A stretch of DNA of 64,000 bases from Thermosediminibacter oceani DSM 16646 (GCF_000144645.1 NC_014377.1:434001-498000); one strand, 5' to 3'; counted from the stretch's first letter, positions 16,303-25,999 are shown. Notes: generated from the sequence alone by a model not told the origin. Numbers and translations: made by a program.

Positions 16303-17250
16303 CTAGTCTTCGAAATCTAGCTCCGGCACCTCGGTTATAGCCCCTGTCGGGCAGACAGCAGCACACAGGCCGCAGCCTTTGCAGTATTTCAGGTTAAAGA
16401 GCGGTCCGTCTTCTCCTTTTTTAATGCAGGTATCCGGGCAGTAGATCCAGCAGGTCCAGCACTGGGTACACGCTTCGGTGTTCAGTATCGGCCGCTTCAT
16501 GCGCCAGTTACCGGTTACCATGCCTTCGTTTTCTTCCTGTGGTGAAGGAACGGTGCCGGCAAAAGGCATCTGTTTGAGGAGTTCTTTAGCCGTCGTTTGG
16601 CTTTCCCTTGCAACAGGCCGTACCTCGAGCTTTCTCACCTGAACCTCTTCGTAGCCGCGGCGCATCGCCGCCGGGTTCTTTACTACCTGGGCTAGGTTTT
16701 CTACATCGACAATGCCGGTGACCCGGGCTACGGCTCCGGCAATGGGAGCGGCGATTCCGGCGCCAATACCTGTGGCATCGGTGGCGCCCTCGGATCCGGA
16801 CAGGGTCACGACGGCTTCAGCCATGCTGCTGGCGTCTACAGTTGCTATCTGACCCAGATTCCCTGTATCACCCAGGAACTTCAGGATGCTGTCGATGCTG
16901 CGTTTGGTATTGACAACAAGGGTAGCGCCGGGTTTGATACCCTTAAGCACCGGCACGCCTTTTACAAGAGTTTCCTCCAGGACTACCACAATATCTGGGG
17001 CTTCATTTTCGTACACGTACCTGCTGGCTATAGGGTCACTGCTGATACGTGCGTACGCCCGAACGGGCACGTTGATGCGGTCAGGTAGGTCCACGTAATT
17101 CTCCCAGGCCTGGACGTACTTGCCTTCCTTCGCTGCAGCCTCGGTGAGGGCCACCACGACGTCACGGGCGTCCTTGTTCATGATAACGCCCCTGGACCAG
17201 ACGGTGACCTGTTTTAAATTGGGTTCAAGAAAAAGTTCATTGGAAGACAA
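16303..17250 (-). CDS. Oxalate oxidoreductase gamma-delta subunit (fused)
   Basis: 315 residues. Residues 1-195 match the gamma domain of pyruvate-type oxidoreductases (VTVWSRGVIMNKDARDVVVA). The C-terminus is the delta domain with two [4Fe-4S] motifs: CTQCWTCWIYCPDTC and CKGCGLCAAVCPTG. Fusion of gamma and delta is as described for oxalate oxidoreductase and differs from the separate subunits of many pyruvate enzymes. TTG start at 17250 with GAGGAGGAACGCAAG before it. First gene of the operon; it passes electrons from the TPP centre to ferredoxin. Confidence 0.88.
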   Translation of the reverse strand: MSSNELFLEPNLKQVTVWSRGVIMNKDARDVVVALTEAAAKEGKYVQAWENYVDLPDRINVPVRAYARISSDPIASRYVYENEAPDIVVVLEETLVKGVPVLKGIKPGATLVVNTKRSIDSILKFLGDTGNLGQIATVDASSMAEAVVTLSGSEGATDATGIGAGIAAPIAGAVARVTGIVDVENLAQVVKNPAAMRRGYEEVQVRKLEVRPVARESQTTAKELLKQMPFAGTVPSPQEENEGMVTGNWRMKRPILNTEACTQCWTCWIYCPDTCIKKGEDGPLFNLKYCKGCGLCAAVCPTGAITEVPELDFED

Positions 17251-17421
17251 CTTGCGTTCCTCCTCTCCTCATGGATTTATGCTAAATACGACTGAACCGG
17301 TATAATATTATGTTTTATCAGTCTTTTCTAAAATAAATTTATGATGCAATTATCAAATTTATAACCAGAATTATTTATTTTTGGCATTTGGTTATGCCGT
17401 ATCTTGCTCCGGCCGTTTTGG

Positions 17422-19548
17422 TTACCCTTTTACCGGGATCAAGTCCCGTTTTTTACGCACTTCCTCCAATGCCCGTTCCAGGTGCTGTCTCCGGATGGCT
17501 CCGCTTTCCTTTGACGCATCACTTCGGGATGCAAATTCTGCTGCTGCCATGAAAGCTGCCCGCCGGCAGACTGCTTCGATTTCGGCTCCGGTGAGGCCTT
17601 CCGACTGCAGGGCCAAAAGCTCCAGGTCCACATCCGCAGCCAAGGGCCGGGCGCCCAGGTGGATGCCAAAAATAGCCTGCCGATCAGACTCATCGGGGTA
17701 GGGAAACTCCAGTACCTCGTCGAAACGCCCCGGGCGCAGCAGAGCGGGGTCGATAAGATCAATCCGGTTCGTAGCCCCTATGACCACCACCTCGCGCATT
17801 TCTTCGAGAGCATCGAACTCCAGCAGAAACTGGGACACCAGGCGGCCGGCTGTTTCCTCGCCGCCGCGGCGCACCGGGACGAGGGCGTCCAGTTCATCGA
17901 AAAATAACAGGCACGGCGAAGCTTGGCGAGCCTTGCGAAAAACTTCGTGGAGGATTTTTTCCGCCTGACCCCGCCAGCGGGAAAAGAGGAGGGAACCGTT
18001 TACGGGTATAAAGTTTATGCCGCTTTCTCCGGCCAGGGCCCGCACCATTAAAGTCTTGCCGGTACCCGGGGGGCCGTATAGAAGGATGCCTTTGGGCGGT
18101 CGTAACCCGAACTGTTTGAATAGCTCGGGGTGGGTCAAAGGCCACTGGACCAGTGCCTGCAGGCGCTCTTTAATTGCCGTCATACCTCCTATATCTTCCC
18201 AGCGGGCTGTGGGAAGTTCGGCGGCAAATTCCCGGGTCGCCGAAGGTTCTACTTCGTCCAAGGCACTGATAAAGTCGCGCATGGTCACTTTAAGGTCCAG
18301 TTCGACAGGAGGAGGAAAACCGGGTGGTAAATTTTCCAGCACCCGCTGCAGGGCGTGCATGCCCGCCTCCCTGCACAGAGCGGCCAGGTCTGCACCGACA
18401 AACCCGTGGGTGATGGCAGCCAGGTATTCCAGAGAAACGTCCTCCGCCAGGGCCATACCGCGGGTATGAATCGCCAGGATCTCCTTCCGGCCGCGTTGGT
18501 CGGGCACATCGATAAGGATCTCCCGATCAAACCGGCCGGGACGGCGCAACGCCGGATCGATCAAATCCGGCACATTGGTAGCCGCCAGCACGATGACATT
18601 ACCGCGCGCTTCCAGGCCATCCATCAGTGCCAGAAGCTGGGCAACCACGCGCTTTTCCACATCCCCGTATACTTCGGTGCGCCGGGGAGCTATGGCATCG
18701 ATCTCGTCCAGGAAAATAATGCTGGGCGCCTTTTTCTTCGCTTCATCAAACACCTGGCGCAGGCGCGCTTCGCTCTCCCCGTAGTACTTATGCATTATTT
18801 CTGGACCATTGACCAGTAAAAAGTGGGCTTCCGTCTCGGAAGCTATGGCGCGGGCGATCAGCGTCTTGCCGGTGCCGGGGGGGCCGTACAGTAGAATTCC
18901 CTTGGGAGCCTCGATACCTAGCCGGTTGAAAAGCTGCGGATACTTCAGCGGGAGCTCGACAATCTCGCGAATTTTTTTGACCTCTTTTGCAAGGCCCCCG
19001 ATATCCTCATAGGTTACACCCCCTCTGCTGCTGTCGGTATTATCCGCACCTTTAAAGCGCACGATCGTATCGCGCGTAATAACAACAGCGCCCTGCGGGG
19101 CCGTGCCCTCCACCATGAAAGCTTCATCGCCACCGCTGAACTGTGAAATCGTTATCTGATCGCCTACAATCACGACCCGACCCAGGATGCTTTTTTTGAG
19201 GAAAGCACTCCCCTTCTCCGCACCCTGCCATACCGGCAAAAGAGGTGAAAGGACCACGGCTTTAGCCCGCTCACACTCAATCGGGGTCACTACAACGATT
19301 TCTCCGATACCGGCGGCAGCGTTTTGCCTTACGATCCCGTCCATCTGAATACAGCCGGCGGGGCAACTCTCGGGAAAACCGGGAAGTACCCGGGCAACAG
19401 TGGTGCGCTTTCCCGTTATCGCTACCACATCGTTGGGGTTTAATTCCAGGGCCTTCAAAGCCTCGGCTGGTATCCGAACTATCCCTTTACGTGCGTCCTG
19501 GATTTCCGCCTCACAAACTCTAAACTGGAGGGACTTTTCTGCACTCAT
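17422..19548 (-). CDS. CDC48/VAT-type AAA+ ATPase
   Basis: 708 residues from ATG 19548. N-terminal double-psi barrel (residues 1-110, [20 protein letters not shown]), then two AAA modules. D1 has Walker A GPPGTGKT at 222-229 and Walker [12 protein letters not shown]2 has Walker A GPPGTGKT at 492-499 and [10 protein letters not shown]. The second-region arginines lie in RRPGRFDRE and LRPGRFDEV. This is a protein unfoldase of the archaeal VAT/eukaryotic p97 type, uncommon in bacteria. It is encoded upstream of, and on the same strand as, the oxalate operon, with 171 bp between. GC-rich like those genes, it may have been acquired with them. Confidence 0.9.
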   Translation of the reverse strand: MSAEKSLQFRVCEAEIQDARKGIVRIPAEALKALELNPNDVVAITGKRTTVARVLPGFPESCPAGCIQMDGIVRQNAAAGIGEIVVVTPIECERAKAVVLSPLLPVWQGAEKGSAFLKKSILGRVVIVGDQITISQFSGGDEAFMVEGTAPQGAVVITRDTIVRFKGADNTDSSRGGVTYEDIGGLAKEVKKIREIVELPLKYPQLFNRLGIEAPKGILLYGPPGTGKTLIARAIASETEAHFLLVNGPEIMHKYYGESEARLRQVFDEAKKKAPSIIFLDEIDAIAPRRTEVYGDVEKRVVAQLLALMDGLEARGNVIVLAATNVPDLIDPALRRPGRFDREILIDVPDQRGRKEILAIHTRGMALAEDVSLEYLAAITHGFVGADLAALCREAGMHALQRVLENLPPGFPPPVELDLKVTMRDFISALDEVEPSATREFAAELPTARWEDIGGMTAIKERLQALVQWPLTHPELFKQFGLRPPKGILLYGPPGTGKTLMVRALAGESGINFIPVNGSLLFSRWRGQAEKILHEVFRKARQASPCLLFFDELDALVPVRRGGEETAGRLVSQFLLEFDALEEMREVVVIGATNRIDLIDPALLRPGRFDEVLEFPYPDESDRQAIFGIHLGARPLAADVDLELLALQSEGLTGAEIEAVCRRAAFMAAAEFASRSDASKESGAIRRQHLERALEEVRKKRDLIPVKG

Positions 19549-19777
19549 TTGCCATATCACCCCATGTGCTATACTATCGGGACTAACTGATCTTACGGTA
19601 AAGTCCGCATCATCGTTCCTCATGATGCGGTACGTTCGAGGTAGTCCTCTTTACATATATGAACGAATTATAGAATTTATGAAAAATATTTATACTGGCG
19701 CAGGCATTCCGGTATGTCATGGTTAGTAAAATATGCTGACAGCCGGCCACAAAAGCCTTATTAAATACCGAAAATTA

Positions 19778-19792
19778 GTTGCAATATGCAAC
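19778..19792. promoter_or_regulatory. Palindromic operator before the MarR gene
   Basis: GTTGCA-ATA-TGCAAC is a perfect 6-3-6 palindrome 36 bp upstream of the regulator's ATG. It sits in the promoter region, where a MarR dimer would repress its own gene. Confidence 0.6.
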
Positions 19793-19828
19793 AATTTCAT
19801 GATACAATTGTAATAGGGAGGTGACCGA

Positions 19829-20269
19829 ATGGAAGATAGGGGCAGCCATTATTTGAGGGAATTGATAAGGATGCTGGTAAGAAACCTGGGCGTGCTGGAA
19901 AAGAGCGAGGCTTCCTGCTGCGGCACAACCCTTTCTCAATGCCATACGATCGTTGAGATAGGGAGGGCGGGGGAAATATCGCTTAACGAACTGGCGGAAT
20001 TGCTCAACCTGGATAACAGTACCATCAGCAGGAGCGTGAACAACCTGGTGAAGCAGGGCCTCGTCGTGAGGGAAACGGACCCGGAGGATAGAAGATACGT
20101 GAGGATAAGACTGACAAAAGAGGGTTACGGCGTCTATGAGGCTGTAGAAAGCAGCATGGAAGCTTATTTTGAAAGGATTTTCACTACCATACCGGAAGAA
20201 AAGCGGGAGCAGGTTCTCGAGAGCCTCCAGATCTTAATAGACGCCGTCCGAAAAAATAAATGCTGTTAA
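19829..20269 (+). CDS. MarR-family regulator with cysteine cluster
   Basis: 146 residues. Winged-helix core with helix-turn-helix LNELAELLNLDNSTISRSVN near residues 54-73 and the wing DPEDRRYVRIRLTKEG. Unusual cysteines occur at 30, 31 and 38 (SCCGTTLSQCH) in the dimer region and two more at the C-terminus (KCC). This suggests sensing of a metal, metalloid or oxidant rather than a phenolic ligand. ATG after GGGAGGTGACCGA. It is monocistronic, ending before a terminator; the target genes are not evident apart from its own palindromic operator. Confidence 0.88.
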   Translation: MEDRGSHYLRELIRMLVRNLGVLEKSEASCCGTTLSQCHTIVEIGRAGEISLNELAELLNLDNSTISRSVNNLVKQGLVVRETDPEDRRYVRIRLTKEGYGVYEAVESSMEAYFERIFTTIPEEKREQVLESLQILIDAVRKNKCC

Positions 20270-20290
20270 AGAAAGGAGAGTATCCCCTAA

Positions 20291-20328
20291 AATTGAGGCC
20301 GGCCTTCCCGGTGCGGAAAGCCGGCCTC
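20291..20328. terminator. Bidirectional terminator marR / activator
   Basis: GAGGCCGGC and GCCGGCCTC flank a 15-base loop between two converging genes. The hairpin overlaps the end of the leftward gene. Confidence 0.6.
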
Positions 20329-21955
20329 ATCCTAATTTACCTTCCAGGGAAATCAGTGCTGCTCCAAGCGCCCCGATGATCTGGGGCTCGGGTGGGATGA
20401 TGAGTTTTTCACCCAGCTTGCTTTCGATGGCATGAACCACTCCCCAATTTTTTGCAACGCCCCCCGTCATCATGTATTTTCCTTTTCTCCCAATTCTTTC
20501 GACCAGGGAAACTGCTTTTGATGCAACGGCTTTGTTGAGGGCGTATATTATATCCCTTTGATCCTTATTTTGAGCAATGAGGGATATTACTTCCGATTCT
20601 GCAAATACGGTGCACATACTGGTGATTGTAATATTTTCTTTTACTTCCTTATGCACTTTTGCCATTTCGTCTATTGGAACACCTAAAGTCCTTGCCATTA
20701 CTTCCAGAAACCGGCCTGTCCCGGCTGAACACTTATCGTTCATTACAAAATCAACGACATTGCCGCTGTCATCGAGCCTTATCACCTTGCTGTCCTGGCC
20801 GCCTATATCTATAACGGTTCTGATCGCGTTGTCTATAAAAAATGCACCTTTGCCGTGACAGGTAATTTCGGTCACGATTCTATCGGCAAAGGGGATGCTT
20901 ACTCTTCCGTATCCCGTCGCAACTATTGATGCGATATCCTTTTTACTTAGCCCTGCGTTGTTTAAAGCTATCTCAAAAGCTTTAGAAGCGCTTTCCACAG
21001 CCCTGGGGCCTGTGGGAATAATGGAATACGATATTATATTTTTATTTTCGTCAATTATGACCGCATTTGTCGAAGTGGAACCGCTGTCGATTCCTGCAAA
21101 ATAGCCTTTTTGGGCTCCTTTTTTTTCAACTTTTTTAATGCCGGTTGATTCTAAAAACGCGTCCACCCTCGTTAAAATCTGCCCGCTGTTGGAATCGGTA
21201 TAGTCGGTTTCAATTTTCAAGAGGGGAATATCTACTTTGTTCTTAAGTTCGGCGTACTCGTAGGAATAAAAATCGCAGAACTTTATGGTGTTGTATATTA
21301 TTCCCTTGAATTCTTTATTGGTAAGCTTACTCCGGTCCTCTGCCATTCTCATGCATGGTGTTAAATCGAGCAGCGATTCTGCGTAGCCTTTTAATAAATT
21401 ATCTTTTGCTTCAATATTAAACATTCTTTCTTCACCCGTACACGTATAATTTATTATATTTGCTTTAGAGGAATTTTTAATTTTTTCCACGACATCATCT
21501 TTCAGCCTCGCGCCTAATATGGCGATACTTTCGGAGGGTTGCTTTTTCTTTGAAGAAGATTTGCCTTCTAAAATTTTCAATAAGTTTTCTTCAACAAAAG
21601 TCCTGTTTTTAAATTCTTTATACACATCGATAAATTTAGTTATTTCATTATAAAAAAGATCCACTGCAAGAGAGTCTTTTTTCCTCGGCAGGTCCAGCAT
21701 ATAAATAAATTTTACTCTATCTTTTAATACGTCGTAAAGCCTCCGCATGCTGTCACAGCAGCTGGTTAATACGACCTCTTCGATATTATTTTCAATAATA
21801 TTTTCCAGCACTCCCTTTGCGAAACTGCAAATATTCGAATGAATAAGGGCTTCAGCGCGTTCATAAGACTTGCACGCTGAATCAAGCCTCACCGGTTCTT
21901 CTCCAAGGGCTTCGATTATTTCTACGGGTGTGTATTTACAAACGTATCCTATCAA
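20327..21955 (-). CDS. Fused dehydratase-like domain and ATP-dependent activator
   Basis: 542 residues from the TTG at 21955, chosen because GGGGGGT lies just before it and because this removes an overlap with the upstream gene. The N-terminal 280 residues resemble a shortened HgdB/2-hydroxyacyl-CoA dehydratase subunit (TSCCDSMRRLYDVL). The C-terminal 260 are an ASKHA-fold activator of the HgdC/BcrAD type: GIDSGSTSTNAVI, GGQDSKVI, and the cluster cysteines in NDKCSAGTGRF and SMCTVFAESEV that bridge the dimer [4Fe-4S] cluster. It would use ATP to drive a low-potential electron into the partner encoded just upstream. The substrate is unknown. Confidence 0.83.
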   Translation of the reverse strand: MIGYVCKYTPVEIIEALGEEPVRLDSACKSYERAEALIHSNICSFAKGVLENIIENNIEEVVLTSCCDSMRRLYDVLKDRVKFIYMLDLPRKKDSLAVDLFYNEITKFIDVYKEFKNRTFVEENLLKILEGKSSSKKKQPSESIAILGARLKDDVVEKIKNSSKANIINYTCTGEERMFNIEAKDNLLKGYAESLLDLTPCMRMAEDRSKLTNKEFKGIIYNTIKFCDFYSYEYAELKNKVDIPLLKIETDYTDSNSGQILTRVDAFLESTGIKKVEKKGAQKGYFAGIDSGSTSTNAVIIDENKNIISYSIIPTGPRAVESASKAFEIALNNAGLSKKDIASIVATGYGRVSIPFADRIVTEITCHGKGAFFIDNAIRTVIDIGGQDSKVIRLDDSGNVVDFVMNDKCSAGTGRFLEVMARTLGVPIDEMAKVHKEVKENITITSMCTVFAESEVISLIAQNKDQRDIIYALNKAVASKAVSLVERIGRKGKYMMTGGVAKNWGVVHAIESKLGEKLIIPPEPQIIGALGAALISLEGKLG

Positions 21956-21980
21956 TCTTCGACCCCCCTGAAGAGCTTTA

Positions 21981-23240
21981 CTAAAGCATTTCGAGAAAAG
22001 CCTCAAGCCTCGTCCTGTTCTGCCCTTCCTGATTATTCCTTTTATCTACACAGTCGCCATCTAGGTAAAGGAACGGGATACCCATTTCCGAGGCAAGATT
22101 TTTAATTATAAATGTTCCGCCTATGGACTGTTTGCAGCCCAGGTGGCAGAACTGTATGATGCCGTCGGGTTTTGTCTTTTCTATCAGTTCCCTGATTCTC
22201 GTCACTTTTCGATTTATTTCGCCGTTAAAAGAGGTTAAAACAAGCTTTTCGGCGATTCCCCTGAATGGTTCATTTTCGTCGATTTCGCCCAGAAAATCGT
22301 AGTTTATATCGCTTCCGGCAATGTGAAACTTGTCGCTGAAATTAAAGTAGTCTTTGAAATTTTTCTCAAACATGGGAAGGAGGTGGACGAAAAATATACT
22401 TTTTCCCCTTCTTTCGGGAGCTTTTTTTATGTCGTCGATGAGCATTTCGTAAAAATTTAACATCTCCCTGCTTCCGATGAATACGTGGGATGCAAATAGC
22501 ATGTACATCTCAAAGGTCATGGTAGTTAAAAGAGCTTTTTCTGCCGCATAATTTAAATACTCGTTCATGAGTGCTCTCGTCTTATTTTCTGTTTTTACGA
22601 CTTCCCTCAGTTTGTCAATATCGAGCCTTCTTTTATATGCTTCTTCAAGCCTTTTTACCATTTCTACAAGCTGGTTTTCCACATAAGCTACGGCTTCTTT
22701 AGAATACCTGTAGGGAATATCGATGATGTAAAGGGGAACACCGGTTTTTCTTGAAAGATACCTGAAGGTGGGTATATTTGCATCGCAGATCATGGAAGTA
22801 GTGATCATAAATCCGGGTTTTTTAAGAATGTTAAGCTCATTTGCCCCTATGAAAGTTTTATGGTAGCTGCATAAAGTATTTGATATACCCCTTGATTCGG
22901 CGGTATCGATAAGGTAATCTTCAATAAAAAAACCCGACATAAAAGAAGAATATGCTTCAACGAATAAGGGCCTTATATCCATGGCTATTAAAAATTCGCA
23001 GGGGGAAAAAAGGTTTACCCATGCGGAATTTTGAGGATTTTCCAGTGAATCTTTTATATTTTTTATGCAGCATTTATTCAGGTATTGCAGGGATTTGGGG
23101 AGCCTTTTATCTTTGAAAAAGCTCACGTAATAATAAGCAACGGTAAGGCCGAAATTTATCAGTTTATTTACTTTTTCGGATTTTTTCATGTTTCTTTTTA
23201 TAATATTGCTGTACATCCTTACCGGATCCATTTTTGTCAC
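21981..23240 (-). CDS. 2-hydroxyacyl-CoA dehydratase-family / double-cubane protein-like
   Basis: 419 residues. HgdB-type fold with conserved cysteine motifs FSPCEFLIAMDI, NTLCSYHKTFIG and a C-terminal CHLGCKQSIGG. The last motif and the pairing with a single activator recall the double-cubane cluster protein of Carboxydothermus rather than the two-subunit dehydratases. No CoA-transferase, thiolase or second dehydratase subunit lies nearby, which also argues against amino acid fermentation. A GTG at 23240 and an ATG at 23231 both follow a GGGG tract; the start is uncertain. The next gene begins 25 bp downstream. Confidence 0.75.
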   Translation of the reverse strand: MTKMDPVRMYSNIIKRNMKKSEKVNKLINFGLTVAYYYVSFFKDKRLPKSLQYLNKCCIKNIKDSLENPQNSAWVNLFSPCEFLIAMDIRPLFVEAYSSFMSGFFIEDYLIDTAESRGISNTLCSYHKTFIGANELNILKKPGFMITTSMICDANIPTFRYLSRKTGVPLYIIDIPYRYSKEAVAYVENQLVEMVKRLEEAYKRRLDIDKLREVVKTENKTRALMNEYLNYAAEKALLTTMTFEMYMLFASHVFIGSREMLNFYEMLIDDIKKAPERRGKSIFFVHLLPMFEKNFKDYFNFSDKFHIAGSDINYDFLGEIDENEPFRGIAEKLVLTSFNGEINRKVTRIRELIEKTKPDGIIQFCHLGCKQSIGGTFIIKNLASEMGIPFLYLDGDCVDKRNNQEGQNRTRLEAFLEML

Positions 23241-23397
23241 AACCCCTTACCCCCCTTCCCGTCAAGAAGACTTCCTTTTGGTATATTATTCCTTACCGGT
23301 ATTGTATCAGAATGACGGATAACAAGCAATGCCTGGATTTCATCCCCCTCCCTTTCGGAAGGGATAAAGCCGGGCAGTTAATGTAATATAAAGAATG

Positions 23398-23423
23398 AAA
23401 GCCGTGCTCTAAAGCACGGCTTT
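23398..23423. terminator. Bidirectional terminator
   Basis: AAAGCCGTGCTCTAAAGCACGGCTTT, a perfect GCCGTGCT/AGCACGGC stem with A and T runs on both sides. It follows the glycine-rich small gene on the minus strand. Confidence 0.85.
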
Positions 23424-23427
23424 CAGT

Positions 23428-23547
23428 TTAAAAATTGTCGCCCAGTAAGAGAAGGATCAGGATAAGGAATACGAGGAAAGCCTGGCGATCCTTGAAGAAA
23501 CCTCCTCCGAAGCCTCCTCCGAAGCCTCCGCCGCCGACTTCAGCCAT
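23428..23547 (-). CDS. Glycine-rich single-span small protein (YjcZ-like, 39 aa)
   Basis: ATG at 23547 follows AAGGAGGGG. The peptide has a glycine/phenylalanine-rich N-terminus (GGGGFGGGFGGGFF) and then one hydrophobic segment (FLVFLILILLLLG). This is the pattern of small YjcZ-type proteins of spore formers, some of which are spore-associated. It is followed directly by a terminator, so it is a single-gene unit. Confidence 0.65.
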   Translation of the reverse strand: MAEVGGGGFGGGFGGGFFKDRQAFLVFLILILLLLGDNF

Positions 23548-23764
23548 TTTAAAAACCCCTCCTTATTATGGTGTCTATTACAATATATGCTTATGGTTTT
23601 TTAGAGGTTACAATCTGCTTTTGGGAAAAACAGCCAAAGGGGCTGGAGGCTTTAATTCCGAGGGCTGTACGGTATAATTAAAATATACGAAGTTTATCTG
23701 GGAGGTAATTGAGATAGAAAGAAGGGATCTTATTTATAAGATCAAGCGGTACGGTTATTTATTA

Positions 23765-24964
23765 TTGCCGGTGGTTTTTTTCGCAGAAATATATTTTTAT
23801 CCCTTTGAAGGTAAATTTAAGTTTTCCGCAGGAGTTATTATATTAAACCTTATCATCCTTGCTGTCGATAATGTATCGAAATTTTGGATTGTAATTTTGA
23901 GCGGATTGGCGATATTTGCGGTAAGAACCGCGGTATTATTTTTTCAAGGGATAAGTTTTGACACGGCGTTAGCTGTTAATTACCCGTCATTAGTTTATTA
24001 TGTGATATTTGCCTTTCTGGTAAAAATATCAGATGTTGATAAACGAAAGAACTATGTATTTGGAGCTATAATGCTGCTTTCTTTAGTGGATTTTTCCAGT
24101 AATTTATTTGAAGCAGCTATCAGGAACGAGATAAGTCCATCGGGCGTACAGCTGATCTTGATGGTAGGTTTTTTGAGAAGCATTTTGGCCTATTTCATAT
24201 ACCAGCTTTATGAAAGACAAAAACTTTTTATTTTGAGCTCCGAACACCAAAAAAGATATACCCAGCTTAATATGTTGATTTCAAATATACAGGCCGAAAT
24301 GTTTTATCTGAAAAAATCTATGAAGGATATAGAAAATGTGATGAGAAAAAGCTATAGCCTTTACGAAAGTAATGAATTGGATGGAAAATTGAAAGAGATG
24401 GCTTTAGACATTGCAAAGGATGTTCATGAAATTAAAAAGGATTATTATAGAGTCGTGCTGGGCTTCGAATCCTTCATAAAGGGCTTAGAGAATGAGGATG
24501 TTATGAAGCTCTCCGATATTTTTACTATAATTAGGGACAATATAGAAAGGTACCTCAAAGCAAAAAATAAGGAGATAAAAATCTTTTTCAATTGTGGAAG
24601 CGATTTTTCAGTAGGGCCGTATTATAATATGTTTAATTTATTAAATAATTTGTTAACAAACAGTATTGACGCCTGTAAAAGCGGTGACACAATTGCCGTT
24701 TCGGTAACGAATTTGGAAGAGAACGTATGCTTAGAGGTTAGGGACAGTGGCGAGGGAATTGAAGAAGATATACTTCCTTATATCTTCAATCCCGGTTTTA
24801 CAACTAAATATGATGAAGATACGGGCAGGCCTCATACGGGCATTGGACTTTGCCATGTGAAAAATATCGTAGAAGAGCTGGGTGGAAGCATTGAGGTAAC
24901 CTCAAAACCGGGAGTAGGTACAAAATTTAAGATACTAATTCCCAAAAAAAGCTTGGTAAGGTGA
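23765..24964 (+). CDS. Membrane sensor histidine kinase, GlnK-like
   Basis: About 400 residues from the TTG at 23765. N-terminal half: several membrane segments. A dimerisation helix with KDVHEIKKDYY carries the likely phospho-accepting His, and the ATPase domain has the N box NLLTNSIDAC, G1 DSGEGIEE, and G2 TGIGLCHVKNI. It is followed after 4 bp by a response regulator with a GlnL-type domain and then gltS. The pair therefore resembles GlnK-GlnL (YcbA-YcbB) of Bacillus subtilis, which responds to glutamine. The start is a puzzle: in-frame codons continue upstream to a good GGGAGG at 23700-23705, but only ATT or ATA codons are available there. Confidence 0.85.
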   Translation: MPVVFFAEIYFYPFEGKFKFSAGVIILNLIILAVDNVSKFWIVILSGLAIFAVRTAVLFFQGISFDTALAVNYPSLVYYVIFAFLVKISDVDKRKNYVFGAIMLLSLVDFSSNLFEAAIRNEISPSGVQLILMVGFLRSILAYFIYQLYERQKLFILSSEHQKRYTQLNMLISNIQAEMFYLKKSMKDIENVMRKSYSLYESNELDGKLKEMALDIAKDVHEIKKDYYRVVLGFESFIKGLENEDVMKLSDIFTIIRDNIERYLKAKNKEIKIFFNCGSDFSVGPYYNMFNLLNNLLTNSIDACKSGDTIAVSVTNLEENVCLEVRDSGEGIEEDILPYIFNPGFTTKYDEDTGRPHTGIGLCHVKNIVEELGGSIEVTSKPGVGTKFKILIPKKSLVR

Positions 24965-24968
24965 TCTT

Positions 24969-25856
24969 ATGGATAAAACATTTATGATTATTGATGATGA
25001 CGTTAATGTAAGAAAAATGTTAGCTATACTTATAAGAAAAAATAGACTGGGCAAAGTGCTGACAGAGCTGGATAGCGGAAAGCATGCCGCTCAGGAAATA
25101 CTTTTTTTTAACCCCGATATTGTGCTTATAGATCTGCTGCTGCCGGCCATGGACGGTATTGAAGTTATAAATGAAGCCAGGTCAAAGGGTTACAAAGGCA
25201 AATTTATAATGATATCCCAGGTGGAAGATGAAAACATGGTGGCAAAGGCTTATGAAAGCGGTATATTATTTTTCATAAATAAACCCATAAACAACATAGA
25301 AGTGGTAAGTGTCATCAAAGGCGTTTGCCGCATTATCGATCTTGAGAACTCCTTGGCATTGATTAAAAATACCGTTATGAACTATGATGCAGAAAACCAC
25401 AAGATTAAAGATACAAACGATAAAAACATTGAGACGAGAATAAATAAAATATTTAGCGATCTGGGAATTATAGGTGTTGCCGGCAGCAACGAGTTATTGA
25501 AAGTCATATACACGGTGCATGAGCTAAAGCTGGAAAATCCCAATGCCGAATATCAACTCCAGGATATATATGAAAAAGTTCTGGAGGAAGATGATGATAA
25601 TATAGAAAAACTTAATGTAAAGTCATTAGAGCAAAGAGTCAGAAGGACAATTCAAAAAGCCCTTCAGACGTTGGCTGAACTGGGTTTAAGTGATTTTGAC
25701 AATGACATTTTTTTGGAATACAGCACGCTCCTTTTTGATTTTAAACAGGTAAGGCAGCAGATGCGGCATATAGAGAACCCGAAGGAAGAGCCCGGCAAGA
25801 TAAACATCAAAAAGTTTATAGAGGGAATAATTGCTAAATTGAGATATTCGCAATAA
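24969..25856 (+). CDS. Response regulator with YcbB/GlnL domain
   Basis: 295 residues. Receiver domain 1-120 with acidic pair DDD at 9-11, phosphorylation site Asp55 in IDLLLPAMDG, Ser/Thr site MISQ and Lys in INKPI. The C-terminal half (about 160-290) resembles the YcbB domain of GlnL: SNELLKVIYTVHELKL, then SLEQRVRRTIQKALQTLAEL, a helical DNA-binding region. It should bind phosphorylated upstream of gltS, 143 bp downstream. ATG after AAGGTGATCTT. Confidence 0.88.
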   Translation: MDKTFMIIDDDVNVRKMLAILIRKNRLGKVLTELDSGKHAAQEILFFNPDIVLIDLLLPAMDGIEVINEARSKGYKGKFIMISQVEDENMVAKAYESGILFFINKPINNIEVVSVIKGVCRIIDLENSLALIKNTVMNYDAENHKIKDTNDKNIETRINKIFSDLGIIGVAGSNELLKVIYTVHELKLENPNAEYQLQDIYEKVLEEDDDNIEKLNVKSLEQRVRRTIQKALQTLAELGLSDFDNDIFLEYSTLLFDFKQVRQQMRHIENPKEEPGKINIKKFIEGIIAKLRYSQ

Positions 25857-25924
25857 TTGATTCAATAATTTTTTTTTATTATTTATACTCAAATTCTATT
25901 CAATATTTAGTGTAGGATGGCGTA

Positions 25925-25965
25925 TTCTGATGTAGGCCGCCAGTATAATATACTTGTATAACATT
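25925..25965 (+). promoter_or_regulatory. Promoter region of gltS with imperfect palindrome
   Basis: TATAAT at about 25946 has no good -35. Instead TGGCG (25918) and CGCCA (25938) form an imperfect inverted repeat where a -35 box would lie. An activator such as the adjacent GlnL-like regulator may be needed here. Inference only. Confidence 0.35.
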
Positions 25966-25999
25966 ATACTTAAAATCTAAAAGTGATGGGGGTTTTACA

